DNA of 23,239 bases from Elusimicrobia bacterium RIFCSPLOWO2_12_FULL_59_9 (GCA_001800185.1 MGUX01000005.1:1-23239), one strand, 5' to 3'. Shown: positions 7,648 to 14,246, numbered from the stretch's first letter. Numbers and translations are program-made. The notes: a model not told the origin generated them from the letters alone.

Positions 7648-8797
7648 AGCGCTGTCCGTTCACGTATAAAATTTTATCCCGCATCTCCAGCTCCATCATC
7701 CCTTGGGTCACCGAGGCGGCCGGCCATCGGGTCTCCAAGACAAGCTCATCGATGCTTTTTAGGCCGCCGCCGAGAAGCTCCAATAGCTTCGCTTCCCGTG
7801 GGCCCAACTCCCCGGAGGAGCCGGCGGCCGCCATTTTCGGCGCGAGCGCCGGAGAAGCCGGCGCGGCAGAAAGCAAACCGGGGGCCGCTTCCAAAACGTC
7901 CCGGATGCTCTCCACGATATGGGCGCCTTGGCGGATGAGATAATTGGGGGCCCAACTCTCCTCCGAATCAATCGGACCCGGAACGGCGAAAACCTCTTTG
8001 CCCTGCTCAAGAGCCAAGCGGGCCGTGATCAACGCGCCCGATTTCCGCCCGCCTTCCACCACCACCGCGGCCTCGGCCAAGCCGGCGATGATGCGGTTGC
8101 GCCGTGGAAAATTGGCGGCGTCAGGCGGCGTAGACAATGGAAACTCGGAGATAACGGCCCCGCCTTCGCAGGCGATCCGGTCGGCCAGATATTGATTTTC
8201 TCCAGGGTAGAGGCGCCGGTGGCCGCTTCCCAAAACCGCGAGCGTCACGCCTTTTTCATCCACGCTCGTTTGATGGCAGACGGTGTCCACTCCCCGGGCC
8301 AAGCCGCTCACCGTAGTGAGCCCGGCCGCCGCGCATTCGCGGCTCAATCGGGCCGCCACTCGCCGTCCATAGGGCGTCGGCCGCCGGGTACCCACGATCG
8401 CCACGCCGCCTCCCCGGCCGGTCGCAGGGCTCTCGGCACTGGAAGCGCCAGAGGCGCCGCTCCGGGGAAGTTTGCCTTTGACATAGAGCACGAGCGGCGG
8501 ATCATAAATGGCGCCGAGTCCATCGGGATACGAAGAACTCCCATAGAAAACGACATCGACGCCCATTTTTTGGGCCAGGTTCCATTCCGCCTCGGCATCG
8601 AAGCGGCCGGCGGTCAAAAGAAGATATTGAAGGGTTTTGGCGCTGAAGGCCCCGCCCGAGTCCGCGTCGCCCGGTCTTTGCTCGAGCACCGCCGAAGCCG
8701 AGCCGAAATCGCTCAGGAGCTTATGGAGCACGTCCGGCCGCACTTTGGACGCGTTAAGCTTGAGCATGGCCAGCGATTCTTCTGATTTTTGCTCCAT
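7634..8797 (-). CDS. dprA: DNA-processing protein DprA (Smf)
   Basis: DprA binds incoming single-stranded DNA during transformation and loads RecA. The product is 387 residues. The start at 8797 is chosen because ATG overlaps the stop of the upstream gene as TAATG; a longer open frame to 9010 is only the other frame of that gene. A helical N-terminal domain covers about residues 1-75. The Rossmann-like core has VAIVGTRRPTPYG, SGLARGVDTVCHQ, PRRNRIIAGL and SGALITARLALEQGKEVFAVPG. The C-terminal winged helix (about 325-387, GPREAKLLELL) is present, as in full-length DprA. Between LYVKGKL and VAIVG there is an extra Gly/Ser/Ala linker at about residues 111-128 (SGASGASSAESPATGRGGG). The DNA of this linker is a 52-bp repeat also found in another gene. 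The gene overlaps guaB by 14 bases. Confidence 0.95.
   Translation of the reverse strand: MEQKSEESLAMLKLNASKVRPDVLHKLLSDFGSASAVLEQRPGDADSGGAFSAKTLQYLLLTAGRFDAEAEWNLAQKMGVDVVFYGSSSYPDGLGAIYDPPLVLYVKGKLPRSGASGASSAESPATGRGGGVAIVGTRRPTPYGRRVAARLSRECAAAGLTTVSGLARGVDTVCHQTSVDEKGVTLAVLGSGHRRLYPGENQYLADRIACEGGAVISEFPLSTPPDAANFPRRNRIIAGLAEAAVVVEGGRKSGALITARLALEQGKEVFAVPGPIDSEESWAPNYLIRQGAHIVESIRDVLEAAPGLLSAAPASPALAPKMAAAGSSGELGPREAKLLELLGGGLKSIDELVLETRWPAASVTQGMMELEMRDKILYVNGQRYARK
8414..8465 (+). repeat. Dispersed 52-bp GC-rich repeat, copy A, inside dprA
   Basis: The segment begins CCGGCCGGTCGCAG and ends GGCGCCGCTCCGG. It matches 12331-12382 at 48 of 52 positions without gaps. Its 3' half can fold (GCGCC AGA GGCGC). 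On the coding (minus) strand of dprA it supplies an in-frame linker just before the Rossmann core, where DprA proteins normally have a shorter connection. It is read here in a different frame from the copy in the START-domain gene, so conservation is at the DNA and not the protein level. Confidence 0.75.
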
Positions 8798-9243
8798 TAT
8801 AGAAGCTCTTCGGCGAAATCTTTTTTGGGAAACGCGATCTGCAGAACCTCGCGCTCCGCCCGAAGCTCCGGATCCGGCAGATGGCGCGGGCGCTTGAGCG
8901 CGGGCGCCGCCGACTCTGCGATGGGGGCCACCGCTTGAGTTTCCCGGACGCCCGCCAGACGCGCATCGATTTCCTGAAACGTGGGAGGATGCGACAGCTT
9001 TTCCCGCCATTCGGAGGGAATGCGGCCCGCGGCGACCATCAAGCGCGCCGGAGGCAAGCTCAAAATCTCGGCTATTTTCCTAAGCGCATGCTCTTCGGAA
9101 GGCGGATTTCTCTTTCCGGCCAGAACTTTGGAAAAGAAAGAAGGGTCCAAAGAAACCTTGCGGCACAACCTTCGCAGGGACCAATTTTTCCGCTTGAGCC
9201 CCGTCAAAACCAGTTCTCTAAAAAGGCCGTAATTTTTTGACAT
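8797..9243 (-). CDS. XRE-type helix-turn-helix regulator cotranscribed with dprA
   Basis: This 148-residue protein has an N-terminal helix-turn-helix domain (about residues 8-75). Its recognition region is SLRRLCRKVSLDPSFFSKVL, followed by GKRNPPSEEHALRKIAEIL, a Cro/CI-like five-helix pattern. The C-terminal half is charged and Ala/Pro-rich without a recognised domain. Its TAA stop shares one base with the dprA ATG (TAATG at 8799-8795 on the minus strand), so the two are translationally coupled. It starts 3 bases after the stop of the lipoprotein gene. I infer autoregulation of this operon or control of competence/DNA-uptake genes. It has no obvious ribosome binding site. Confidence 0.8.
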   Translation of the reverse strand: MSKNYGLFRELVLTGLKRKNWSLRRLCRKVSLDPSFFSKVLAGKRNPPSEEHALRKIAEILSLPPARLMVAAGRIPSEWREKLSHPPTFQEIDARLAGVRETQAVAPIAESAAPALKRPRHLPDPELRAEREVLQIAFPKKDFAEELL

Positions 9244-9246
9244 CGA

Positions 9247-9714
9247 TCAGGGCCGCAGGAGCCAGTCGCCGGGAAGAACCTCGGCGGTGTGGGACAGGAT
9301 TCGAGCCCGGTATCTGTTTTCCCGGACCACACGCAGCACCCGGGCCACGCCCACTCTCCGCACGCGAACGCCCCGCGCCCCCCCCCCGCTAGATTCCGCG
9401 GCTCCCGCCTGCCGGACGATGAGAAGCCGGGACCTGGGGAGCAATGGCTCCGAGCCGCTCCAATCCAGAAGCAGATCGTCGCCTTTCTGCCCTAGGAGCT
9501 TATTGCCAAGGAGCCTCACGATGCGGCCGTCCGGCGGCCCGGTAAAAACCCGCGACAACGGCGGCATCGACATCGGATCGGAAACCATCGAGGAAGGAAT
9601 ATTCATCGGCTCGCTTTGCTCTTTTAGCATAAGCGCCTCGCTGAAGCAGCCGGAGAGCGAAAAAGCGCAGAAAAATAGAACGCAGAATTCAAAAGCTCGC
9701 AGCATCGGTTTCAT
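9247..9714 (-). CDS. Envelope lipoprotein with C-terminal beta domain, unknown function
   Basis: The start at 9714 is chosen because it gives a classic lipoprotein signal (MKPMLRAFEFCVLFFCAFSLSGC) with lipobox LSGC and an AGGGAG about 10 bases upstream. The open frame extends to 9807 but would put 31 extra residues before the signal. The product is 155 residues. After the acylated Cys there is a Met/Ser/Pro-rich linker, then RLLGNKLLGQKGDDLLLDW. The C-terminal stretch VGVARVLRVVRENRYRARIL followed by EVLPGDWL resembles the small beta domain at the end of some LysM-containing envelope proteins; that similarity is my inference. A C10/G10 tract at 9378-9387 lies inside the coding region. It is the first gene of the operon with XRE, dprA and guaB. 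Confidence 0.65.
   Translation of the reverse strand: MKPMLRAFEFCVLFFCAFSLSGCFSEALMLKEQSEPMNIPSSMVSDPMSMPPLSRVFTGPPDGRIVRLLGNKLLGQKGDDLLLDWSGSEPLLPRSRLLIVRQAGAAESSGGGARGVRVRRVGVARVLRVVRENRYRARILSHTAEVLPGDWLLRP
9378..9387. repeat. C10/G10 homopolymer tract in the lipoprotein gene
   Basis: Ten consecutive C on the plus strand read as GGG GGG GGG G on the coding strand and encode the Gly run in ESSGGGARGV. Tracts of this length slip during replication in other bacteria and switch genes on and off. Here slippage by one base would shift the last 40-odd residues out of frame. Confidence 0.8.
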
Positions 9715-9819
9715 CCCAGCCGGGCTCCCTTGGCGGCCCGACTTCGGCCGGTCAATTTTTCCTGAGTCCATTTTGGCCACACCTTGAAAGCCGGGGTTCC
9801 ACGACATACTTTACCAATT

Positions 9820-10245
9820 TTAGGGCCTGGTTTTCCGGATTAACCATATCGCGCCCAGTCCCACGGCCACTGATCCGGCGCTTAGGAAAAAAACTTTCGC
9901 GAAGACTTGTTTTCGTTTGCCGTGGCGCGCGATGACCGCCGCGACCGGAACGGGCCGGTCCTCCTCGCTGAAATACGCCGGGGAAGGCGGCTCGTCTTCG
10001 GGACGCTGCGGCGGAGTCATGATGAGATAGGCGTCGAACAACAAAAGCGCCAGCACGAACACCGCCAATTTTTCCTGCCCCGGCTTCATCCATTGCAGTT
10101 TGGGGCCGGCTCGGGCGGAGGGCGCAGGTTGGCGCGCGGGAGGCGGCATCAGGCGGGATTCGAATTTTGAAAAAATTAAAAAGCAATTCGGACATTCCGC
10201 GGCCCGGGCCTCCGCCATGCGGCCGCAAGCGGGACATTTTTTCAT
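9820..10245 (-). CDS. Zinc-ribbon protein with two transmembrane segments, unknown function
   Basis: The start at 10245 gives 141 residues beginning MKKCPACG; the frame is open further upstream to 10395, but that part has no family features. Residues 4-22 form a zinc ribbon (CPAC, then 11 residues, then CPNC). A Pro-rich linker follows. Hydrophobic segments lie at about 56-76 (LAVFVLALLLFDAYLIM) and 118-137 (FFLSAGSVAVGLGAIWLI). The ribbon is probably cytoplasmic with the two spans anchoring the protein in the inner membrane and a short loop (EDEPPSPAYFSEEDRP) outside. No ribosome binding site is clear. It lies 52 bases after the copper-protein gene. Function is unknown; zinc-ribbon membrane proteins of this layout are common and diverse. 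Confidence 0.6.
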   Translation of the reverse strand: MKKCPACGRMAEARAAECPNCFLIFSKFESRLMPPPARQPAPSARAGPKLQWMKPGQEKLAVFVLALLLFDAYLIMTPPQRPEDEPPSPAYFSEEDRPVPVAAVIARHGKRKQVFAKVFFLSAGSVAVGLGAIWLIRKTRP

Positions 10246-10297
10246 CTCGGGATGCCGCTGCCGTTCTTTTGGATCCGCGATGTCGGCTCCTCCTGGG

Positions 10298-10729
10298 TTA
10301 ATTCCCCGTTTTCTCGATTTTAGAAATCTGCCAAGCCGGTCCGAATTTAGAAATCGTAAACTGGACTTTGTCCCCGACTTTAATATCCCGCGCAATATCC
10401 GGGTCCGCGACTTTAAAGGGCATCGTCATCGCCGCCATGAAGCCTTTGAACTCGCCGTGATCAATCACTAAAGTGGTTCCTCCATCCAAGATGGCCTTAA
10501 TCTCGCCGGTGGTCGAGTGGTGTTCCGTCGGCTCCTGAGCCGGCTGGGCGGCGGGCGGCTCCGGCATAGCCGGCTCCTGGACGGCCTGGACGGCAGGCGG
10601 CTCGGGCATAGCCGGCTCCTGAACTGCCTGAGCCTCGCCGGAACGCTTGGGCGTCTGCGCGCAGCCGCTCAGCGCCAACGACGCCAAACACAACAACGCC
10701 GGTAGTTTAAACCATCGTATTGGTCTCAT
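10298..10729 (-). CDS. Periplasmic copper-binding lipoprotein, CusF-like domain
   Basis: This lipoprotein of 143 residues has a signal ending LALSGC and a Pro/Glu-rich linker with a tandem repeat (AVQEPAMPEPPA twice). ATG codons at 10732 and 10729 are adjacent; GGAGG sits about 7 bases before the second, so 10729 is preferred. The C-terminal domain (about residues 72-143) reads TGEIKAILDGGTTLVIDHGEF, then MAAMTMPFKV and GDKVQFTISK. This is the pattern of CusF and the CusF-like tail of CusB, which bind Cu(I)/Ag(I) through His and Met residues in a small beta barrel. I infer copper or silver sequestration at the cell envelope. No CusABC pump is in the window. Confidence 0.82.
   Translation of the reverse strand: MRPIRWFKLPALLCLASLALSGCAQTPKRSGEAQAVQEPAMPEPPAVQAVQEPAMPEPPAAQPAQEPTEHHSTTGEIKAILDGGTTLVIDHGEFKGFMAAMTMPFKVADPDIARDIKVGDKVQFTISKFGPAWQISKIEKTGN
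10554..10632. repeat. 42-bp tandem repeat within the copper lipoprotein gene
   Basis: Two copies start at 10554 and 10596 with GGCGGCTC(C/G)GGCATAGC in common, and diverge slightly at the end. The period is 14 codons, so the frame is kept, encoding the AVQEPAMPEPPA linker units. A third, degraded unit (PAQEP) follows in the protein. Copy-number change would only lengthen or shorten the linker between membrane anchor and copper domain. Confidence 0.75.
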
Positions 10730-10801
10730 CATTTTCCTCCCGAATAGTTCTATGCTCTTCTCTGTGTGACCCTAAACTCAAGCATTTTACCCCATCCGGC
10801 G

Positions 10802-10820
10802 CACCCATCTATTATGGGTG
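10802..10820 (-). terminator. Hairpin after the dienelactone hydrolase gene
   Basis: CACCCAT (10802-10808) and ATGGGTG (10814-10820) form a perfect 7-bp stem with a 5-base loop, about 28 bases past the stop of the minus-strand hydrolase gene. No T run follows on the minus strand. It may end that transcript or stabilise its 3' end. It also lies in the 115-base gap before the copper lipoprotein gene. Confidence 0.4.
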
Positions 10821-10847
10821 ATGCGCGCTTGATTATCAAGAGGGCCG

Positions 10848-11666
10848 TTATTGGAAAATCTCCTGCAAAAAATCCCGCATGGCTTGCCACGACCTCCGGT
10901 CGGCTGCCTCGTTGTAGGCCGCGCCTTTGGAGGGATCGTCTCCGGCTTCCGCCACGGTGAAACTGTGGACGGCGCCTCCGTAATACACCATCTGCCAGTC
11001 CGCCCGGCTGGCGCGCATCTCTTCCTGGAAAGCCGCCGCCTGCTTGCCGGTATGGGCATCCTCCGCTCCATGCAGCGCCAAAATCCTGGCTTTAATTTCC
11101 CCGGGGCCGGCCGGCTGAGGCGTGTCCAAACCGCCGTGAAAGCTGACCGCGCCCTTAATCTCCGCGCCTGAGCGGGCCAGCTCCAAAACCGCCATGCCGC
11201 CGAAGCAATAGCCGACAGCCGCCAGTCTCGACGCGTCGACATTTTTCTGCGCCGTGAGCGCGTTCAATCCGGCCAAGGCGCGGCCGCGCATGAGGGCGCG
11301 ATCGCTTCGGTGGGCGCCGGACAAGCGCGCCGCCTCCTCATGGGTTTGAGCGTAGACGCCCTTGCCGTACATATCAACGGCGAAAGCCGCGTACCCCAGG
11401 CGAGCCAGCATTTCGGAGCGCCGCTTGACGTAATCGCCGCGCCCCTTCCATTCATGGATCACGATCACGCCGGGTCTTTTTCCTTTAAAGGCGTCATCGT
11501 AGGCGAAATATCCTTCCAACTGCGTCTCCCCATGCTGGTATGGGATCAGCCAGGTTTTAAGCTCGGCGTGGGCCGCGCTCAGAGTTCGCGGCACCTGGGG
11601 CGCCGGTGGCGCTGCTCCGGCCGCGGTGGCGCGGGTCAACATGACAAATAAAAATAATCTAACCAT
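10848..11666 (-). CDS. Exported dienelactone hydrolase family protein
   Basis: This 272-residue alpha/beta hydrolase carries a signal peptide (MVRLFLFVMLTRATAAGAA), so it works in the periplasm or outside. The nucleophile is Cys154 in GYCFGG, Asp203 lies in HGAEDAH and His234 in AVHSFT. Their spacing (49 and 31) nearly equals that of the Pseudomonas dienelactone hydrolase triad. VIVIHEWKG near residue 70 forms the oxyanion region. The substrate is unknown; the family hydrolyses lactones, esters and other small compounds. GAGAGGAGA lies just before the ATG. It follows the START-domain gene after 27 bases in one operon. The mature N-terminus (GAAPPAPQVPRTLS) is encoded by a diverged copy of the dispersed repeat. 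Confidence 0.88.
   Translation of the reverse strand: MVRLFLFVMLTRATAAGAAPPAPQVPRTLSAAHAELKTWLIPYQHGETQLEGYFAYDDAFKGKRPGVIVIHEWKGRGDYVKRRSEMLARLGYAAFAVDMYGKGVYAQTHEEAARLSGAHRSDRALMRGRALAGLNALTAQKNVDASRLAAVGYCFGGMAVLELARSGAEIKGAVSFHGGLDTPQPAGPGEIKARILALHGAEDAHTGKQAAAFQEEMRASRADWQMVYYGGAVHSFTVAEAGDDPSKGAAYNEAADRRSWQAMRDFLQEIFQ
11584..11620 (+). repeat. Dispersed GC-rich repeat, partial copy C, in the hydrolase gene
   Basis: This stretch matches the last 37 bases of copy B at 31 of 37 positions, and the similarity continues a few bases beyond. It encodes the region just after the signal peptide (about residues 16-28). Here it is read in the same frame as in the START-domain gene, so the two neighbouring proteins share an AAPPA-QVPR-L peptide. 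Confidence 0.6.
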
Positions 11667-11693
11667 TTTTCTCCTCTCTCCAACGTCGGGTCT

Positions 11694-12452
11694 TCATCGT
11701 CCCGGACCGGCTTCCCATCCGCCAAATTCCTTCCAGCCTTTGTACCGGCGGACAAAATCTGCGTTGGGTTCTTTCTCCCGCAAAACTCTCTGGAGGTTCT
11801 TAAGGGTATCAAGGGGAAAGTATCGCGTCACCCAGTTGGCCAGCCAGGCGGGTATCCACCCGCCCGGGTCCATATGCACGCCCAGTTCGGCGCGCGTGGA
11901 GCGCCCGTCCCCCGCGGCCTGCAATACCCATAAGCCGCGGACGAAGGGCATCCTGACCCGGTCGCCCCGAACAGGCGCTGAAGAATGCGACGTATTTCTA
12001 AACTCGATCTCGACGGAGCGTTTGCCGTCGTCTTTTTGAAATTGGAAGCGGCCCACATAATCCCTGCTTTTCGCGGGCCAGGGAGCATCGGTGGCCTGAT
12101 AAAAAACCTCGTCCGTCTCGCTGACTTTCTCCAATATTTTCATCTCCAAATTGCCGGGCACCCATTCGGAGTAGCCTCCGGTGTCATCAAGCACCGCCAA
12201 GACGCTCAAGACGGGCGCGTCGAGAATCGCCCGGGCGCGGAATTCGACGAAACGGCTCTCCGGCACTTTTCTCTTGTATACTACGATCCCCTGTTCATTG
12301 GCGACCTCCTGCCAGCCGGGAGGCGCCGCTCCGGCCGGTCGCAGTGCTCGCGGCACTTGAAGCGCCGGAGGCGCCGCTCCGGCCGGCGTGGAGGCCGCGG
12401 CAAGGAGCAGGCAGAGCGTCAACGGCAGGGTTGTCAGCAATCCGGAGAGCAT
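11694..12452 (-). CDS. Exported START-domain lipid-binding protein
   Basis: This 252-residue protein has a signal peptide (LLTTLPLTLCLLLAAASTPAGA) and a START domain from about residue 45 to 235. Typical features are GWQEVANEQGIVVYKRKVPES, FRARAILDAPVLSVLAVL, WVPGNLEMKILE, APWPAKSRDYVG (the common PWPxxxRD motif) and VHMDPGGWIPAWLANWV near the C-terminal helix. START domains hold a lipid or other hydrophobic ligand in a deep pocket; a periplasmic lipid carrier or sensor role is inferred. Residues about 18-41 are encoded by the dispersed repeat, with AGAAPP twice at a 16-residue spacing. It is the first gene of an operon with the hydrolase. GAGG precedes the ATG. Confidence 0.85.
   Translation of the reverse strand: MLSGLLTTLPLTLCLLLAAASTPAGAAPPALQVPRALRPAGAAPPGWQEVANEQGIVVYKRKVPESRFVEFRARAILDAPVLSVLAVLDDTGGYSEWVPGNLEMKILEKVSETDEVFYQATDAPWPAKSRDYVGRFQFQKDDGKRSVEIEFRNTSHSSAPVRGDRVRMPFVRGLWVLQAAGDGRSTRAELGVHMDPGGWIPAWLANWVTRYFPLDTLKNLQRVLREKEPNADFVRRYKGWKEFGGWEAGPGR
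12331..12382 (+). repeat. Dispersed 52-bp GC-rich repeat, copy B, in the START-domain gene
   Basis: This copy matches 8414-8465 with 4 mismatches in 52 bases. It is preceded by a partial second unit: the block GGAGGCGCCGCTCCGG occurs at 12319-12334 and again at 12367-12382, 48 bases apart. Its arm folds as GCGCC GGA GGCGC and also as CCGGAG/CTCCGG. It encodes the region right after the signal peptide, read in a different frame from copy A. Confidence 0.75.
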
Positions 12453-12502
12453 TTATTTCCTCAATCGCGTATTTTATCTTTAATTTAGTGGAAACGGAAA
12501 AT

Positions 12503-12531
12503 GTTTCATTGAGCTTAAAATGTTTTATAAT
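12503..12531 (+). promoter_or_regulatory. Likely promoter of the CBS-histidine kinase gene
   Basis: A perfect TATAAT at 12526-12531 has GTTTCA (3 of 6 matches) 17 bases upstream at 12503-12508, in an AT-rich stretch unlike the surrounding DNA. Transcription would start near 12538, leaving a leader of about 47 bases. The same 132-base intergenic region also serves the divergent START-domain gene. Confidence 0.5.
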
Positions 12532-12584
12532 GAGGTGCGGCGGAAAGCGGGCCGCTTCCAAGGCCCCTCCTGCTTGACCCGGCC

Positions 12585-13778
12585 ATGAGCAACGAGTTTT
12601 CATATATTCCCATCCGGCAGATCATGTCGCGCGAGCTGGTTTCAGTTCCGGAAAACGCGCCGCTGATCCAAGCCGTCCAGACGATGGCGGAGCGGTCGAT
12701 CAGCTGCGTCGTGGTCCAAAAAAAGAGGCGCCTGCTCGGAATTTTGACCGAACGGGACATCGTCAAGCACCTCGCCTCCCATAACGGGTTCCCGAAGGAC
12801 ATCAAGGTGGGCGACGTGATGACCCGCGCCATCACCACCATCAAGGACGATCGGCCGATCCAAGAAGCCATCGCCATTCTCAAGCAGCGGCGCTTCCGCA
12901 GGTTGCCCATCGTGGACCGAAAGGGCCGCCTTCTGGGCATCGTCACGCGGACCGACATCGTGCAGGCCAGCCTGGCTGAGTTTCAACAACTCGCCAGCCG
13001 CATCGACAACGCCGTAAAAACCTCAGAACACCTTGCCCGCGTGAGCCAGCAGAAAGACGAGGTTCTCGGCATGGTCTCCCATGATATCCGCAGCCCCATC
13101 ACCTCGATTTTCGCCTCAGCCAAAATGTTCACCACCGGCGTCCTCGGTAAAATGTCGAAGGACCAGAAAAAGGTCGTTGATATCATCCTGCGGCAAAGCA
13201 AGAAAATGGAATTCATGATGAAGGACCTGTTGGATTTAAACGCCATCGAGGCGGGCACAGTCGCCCTGCAGGTCCAACCCTTCCCCTTGGCCAAGCTCAT
13301 CCAAGAACAAGTGATTCTGCATCAACGCCACGCCGATCAAAAAGGCATTCGTCTCAGCGCGACGATCTCCGGCCAAGTCGGACGCATCGCGGCTGACCCC
13401 CTTCGCATCGCTCAGGTTGTGGACAATCTTATCAGCAACGCGGTCAAATACAGCTCCTCGGGAAGCAAGGTGCTGGTCTCGGCCCAGGCAAAGCCGGGCG
13501 GCGTCGTGCTGAAGGTGACCGACACCGGCCAAGGCATCCCGAAGGAAGAAATCGGCAAGCTATTTCAACCCTCCTCCACCACCAGCCGCAAACCGACCGC
13601 CGGCGAGCCGACCACGGGTCTGGGCTTGGCCATCGTCAAGAAGCTGGTCGGAATGCACGGCGGGCGCATACGGGTTCGCAGCATCCTCGGCAAAGGGACC
13701 ACTTTCATCGTCGAGCTGCCGCGGCGCGCAAGCCAGCCGCGCGAAGCCAACGCCGACCATAAAGCGCTGGCCGCCTAG
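12585..13778 (+). CDS. Orphan histidine kinase with N-terminal CBS pair
   Basis: This 397-residue soluble protein has two CBS domains at about residues 8-70 and 75-135 (IMSRELVSVPENAPL, VMTRAITTIKDDRPI, each ending in a GIxTxxDIV motif). A short helix joins them to a HisKA domain with phosphoacceptor His166 in VSHDIRSPITSI. The ATPase domain has the N box DNLISNAVKYS, G1 DTGQGIPKEE and G2 GLGLAIVKKL. No transmembrane segment is visible, so it should sense a cytoplasmic ligand; CBS pairs commonly bind adenine nucleotides, which makes an energy or nucleotide signal likely (inference). No response regulator is adjacent. The ATG has no clear ribosome binding site. Confidence 0.92.
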   Translation: MSNEFSYIPIRQIMSRELVSVPENAPLIQAVQTMAERSISCVVVQKKRRLLGILTERDIVKHLASHNGFPKDIKVGDVMTRAITTIKDDRPIQEAIAILKQRRFRRLPIVDRKGRLLGIVTRTDIVQASLAEFQQLASRIDNAVKTSEHLARVSQQKDEVLGMVSHDIRSPITSIFASAKMFTTGVLGKMSKDQKKVVDIILRQSKKMEFMMKDLLDLNAIEAGTVALQVQPFPLAKLIQEQVILHQRHADQKGIRLSATISGQVGRIAADPLRIAQVVDNLISNAVKYSSSGSKVLVSAQAKPGGVVLKVTDTGQGIPKEEIGKLFQPSSTTSRKPTAGEPTTGLGLAIVKKLVGMHGGRIRVRSILGKGTTFIVELPRRASQPREANADHKALAA

Positions 13779-13780
13779 CC

Positions 13781-13814
13781 GTCCCCGCCGACCCGCGAAA
13801 AGCGCCGCGGGGAC
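13781..13814 (+). terminator. Hairpin after the histidine kinase gene
   Basis: GTCCCCGC (13781-13788) pairs perfectly with GCGGGGAC (13807-13814), an 8-bp GC stem with an 18-base loop, 3 bases after the kinase stop. No T tract follows. It probably ends or attenuates the kinase transcript. Confidence 0.45.
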
Positions 13815-13821
13815 AAGAATC

Positions 13822-13836
13822 ATCCTCCGGGAGGAT
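13822..13836 (+). promoter_or_regulatory. Hairpin sequestering the ribosome binding site of the next gene
   Basis: ATCCTC (13822-13827) and GAGGAT (13831-13836) form a 6-bp stem with a CGG loop. The right arm is the Shine-Dalgarno sequence, 6 bases before the ATG at 13843. Folding would hide it, so translation of the small protein could depend on temperature, ribosome passage or a helper RNA/protein. Confidence 0.4.
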
Positions 13837-13842
13837 CAAAAT

Positions 13843-14184
13843 ATGCCGCGCGCAAAGAAATCGACCGAAATCGCCTTCGACTATCCCAAAGCGAACGAGA
13901 TGATAAGTTCCGCCCACTATGCGTTTCGCCTCCAGACGCGCCTGGCCGGCAACGTTGATATTTCCATCAACGGCGGGCCCTGGACGCCCTGCCGCCCAGC
14001 GGTGGGCTACTGGTGGTTTGATTGGGCCCCGGACGGCAAAGCCCGGGGCAAGGCGGTGGGGCGCCTGTTGAGCGAAAATGGCCGGATTTTTCAGACCCCA
14101 GCCAGATCTTTCCGCGGCTCCACGCCCCCGGCGGCCGCCCGCGCACGGCAAGCTTCCCGACGCGCCGCAAGCAGCCGCAAATAA
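13843..14184 (+). CDS. Small conserved-looking protein, unknown function
   Basis: This ORF of 113 residues is preceded by a strong Shine-Dalgarno (GGAGGAT), which supports it. Residues about 18-85 look like a real domain: ANEMISSAHYAFRLQTRLAGN, then VDISINGGPWTPCR, AVGYWWFDWAPDG and ENGRIFQTPARSF, a beta-sandwich-like pattern with a conserved-looking WW. The last 25 residues (TPPAAARARQASRR) are low-complexity and may be out of the original frame. I do not recognise a named family. It stands just before the truncated peptidase gene, and the DNA between the two may mark a deletion junction. Confidence 0.55.
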   Translation: MPRAKKSTEIAFDYPKANEMISSAHYAFRLQTRLAGNVDISINGGPWTPCRPAVGYWWFDWAPDGKARGKAVGRLLSENGRIFQTPARSFRGSTPPAAARARQASRRAASSRK

Positions 14185-14246
14185 CCTGCCGTTCGCCCGA
14201 GGTTGCGGCCATTTGGGCCTCACCTCTCCGCCCCGGCTTTCCCTGA

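Noticed and set aside
7919..8785. Plus-strand open frame of 288 codons
   Set aside because: Shadow of dprA, in a GC-rich region where long chance frames are common.
8798..9010. Upstream extension of the dprA frame
   Set aside because: It overlaps the XRE gene in another frame and reads as low-complexity; the TAATG junction gives a clear dprA start at 8797.
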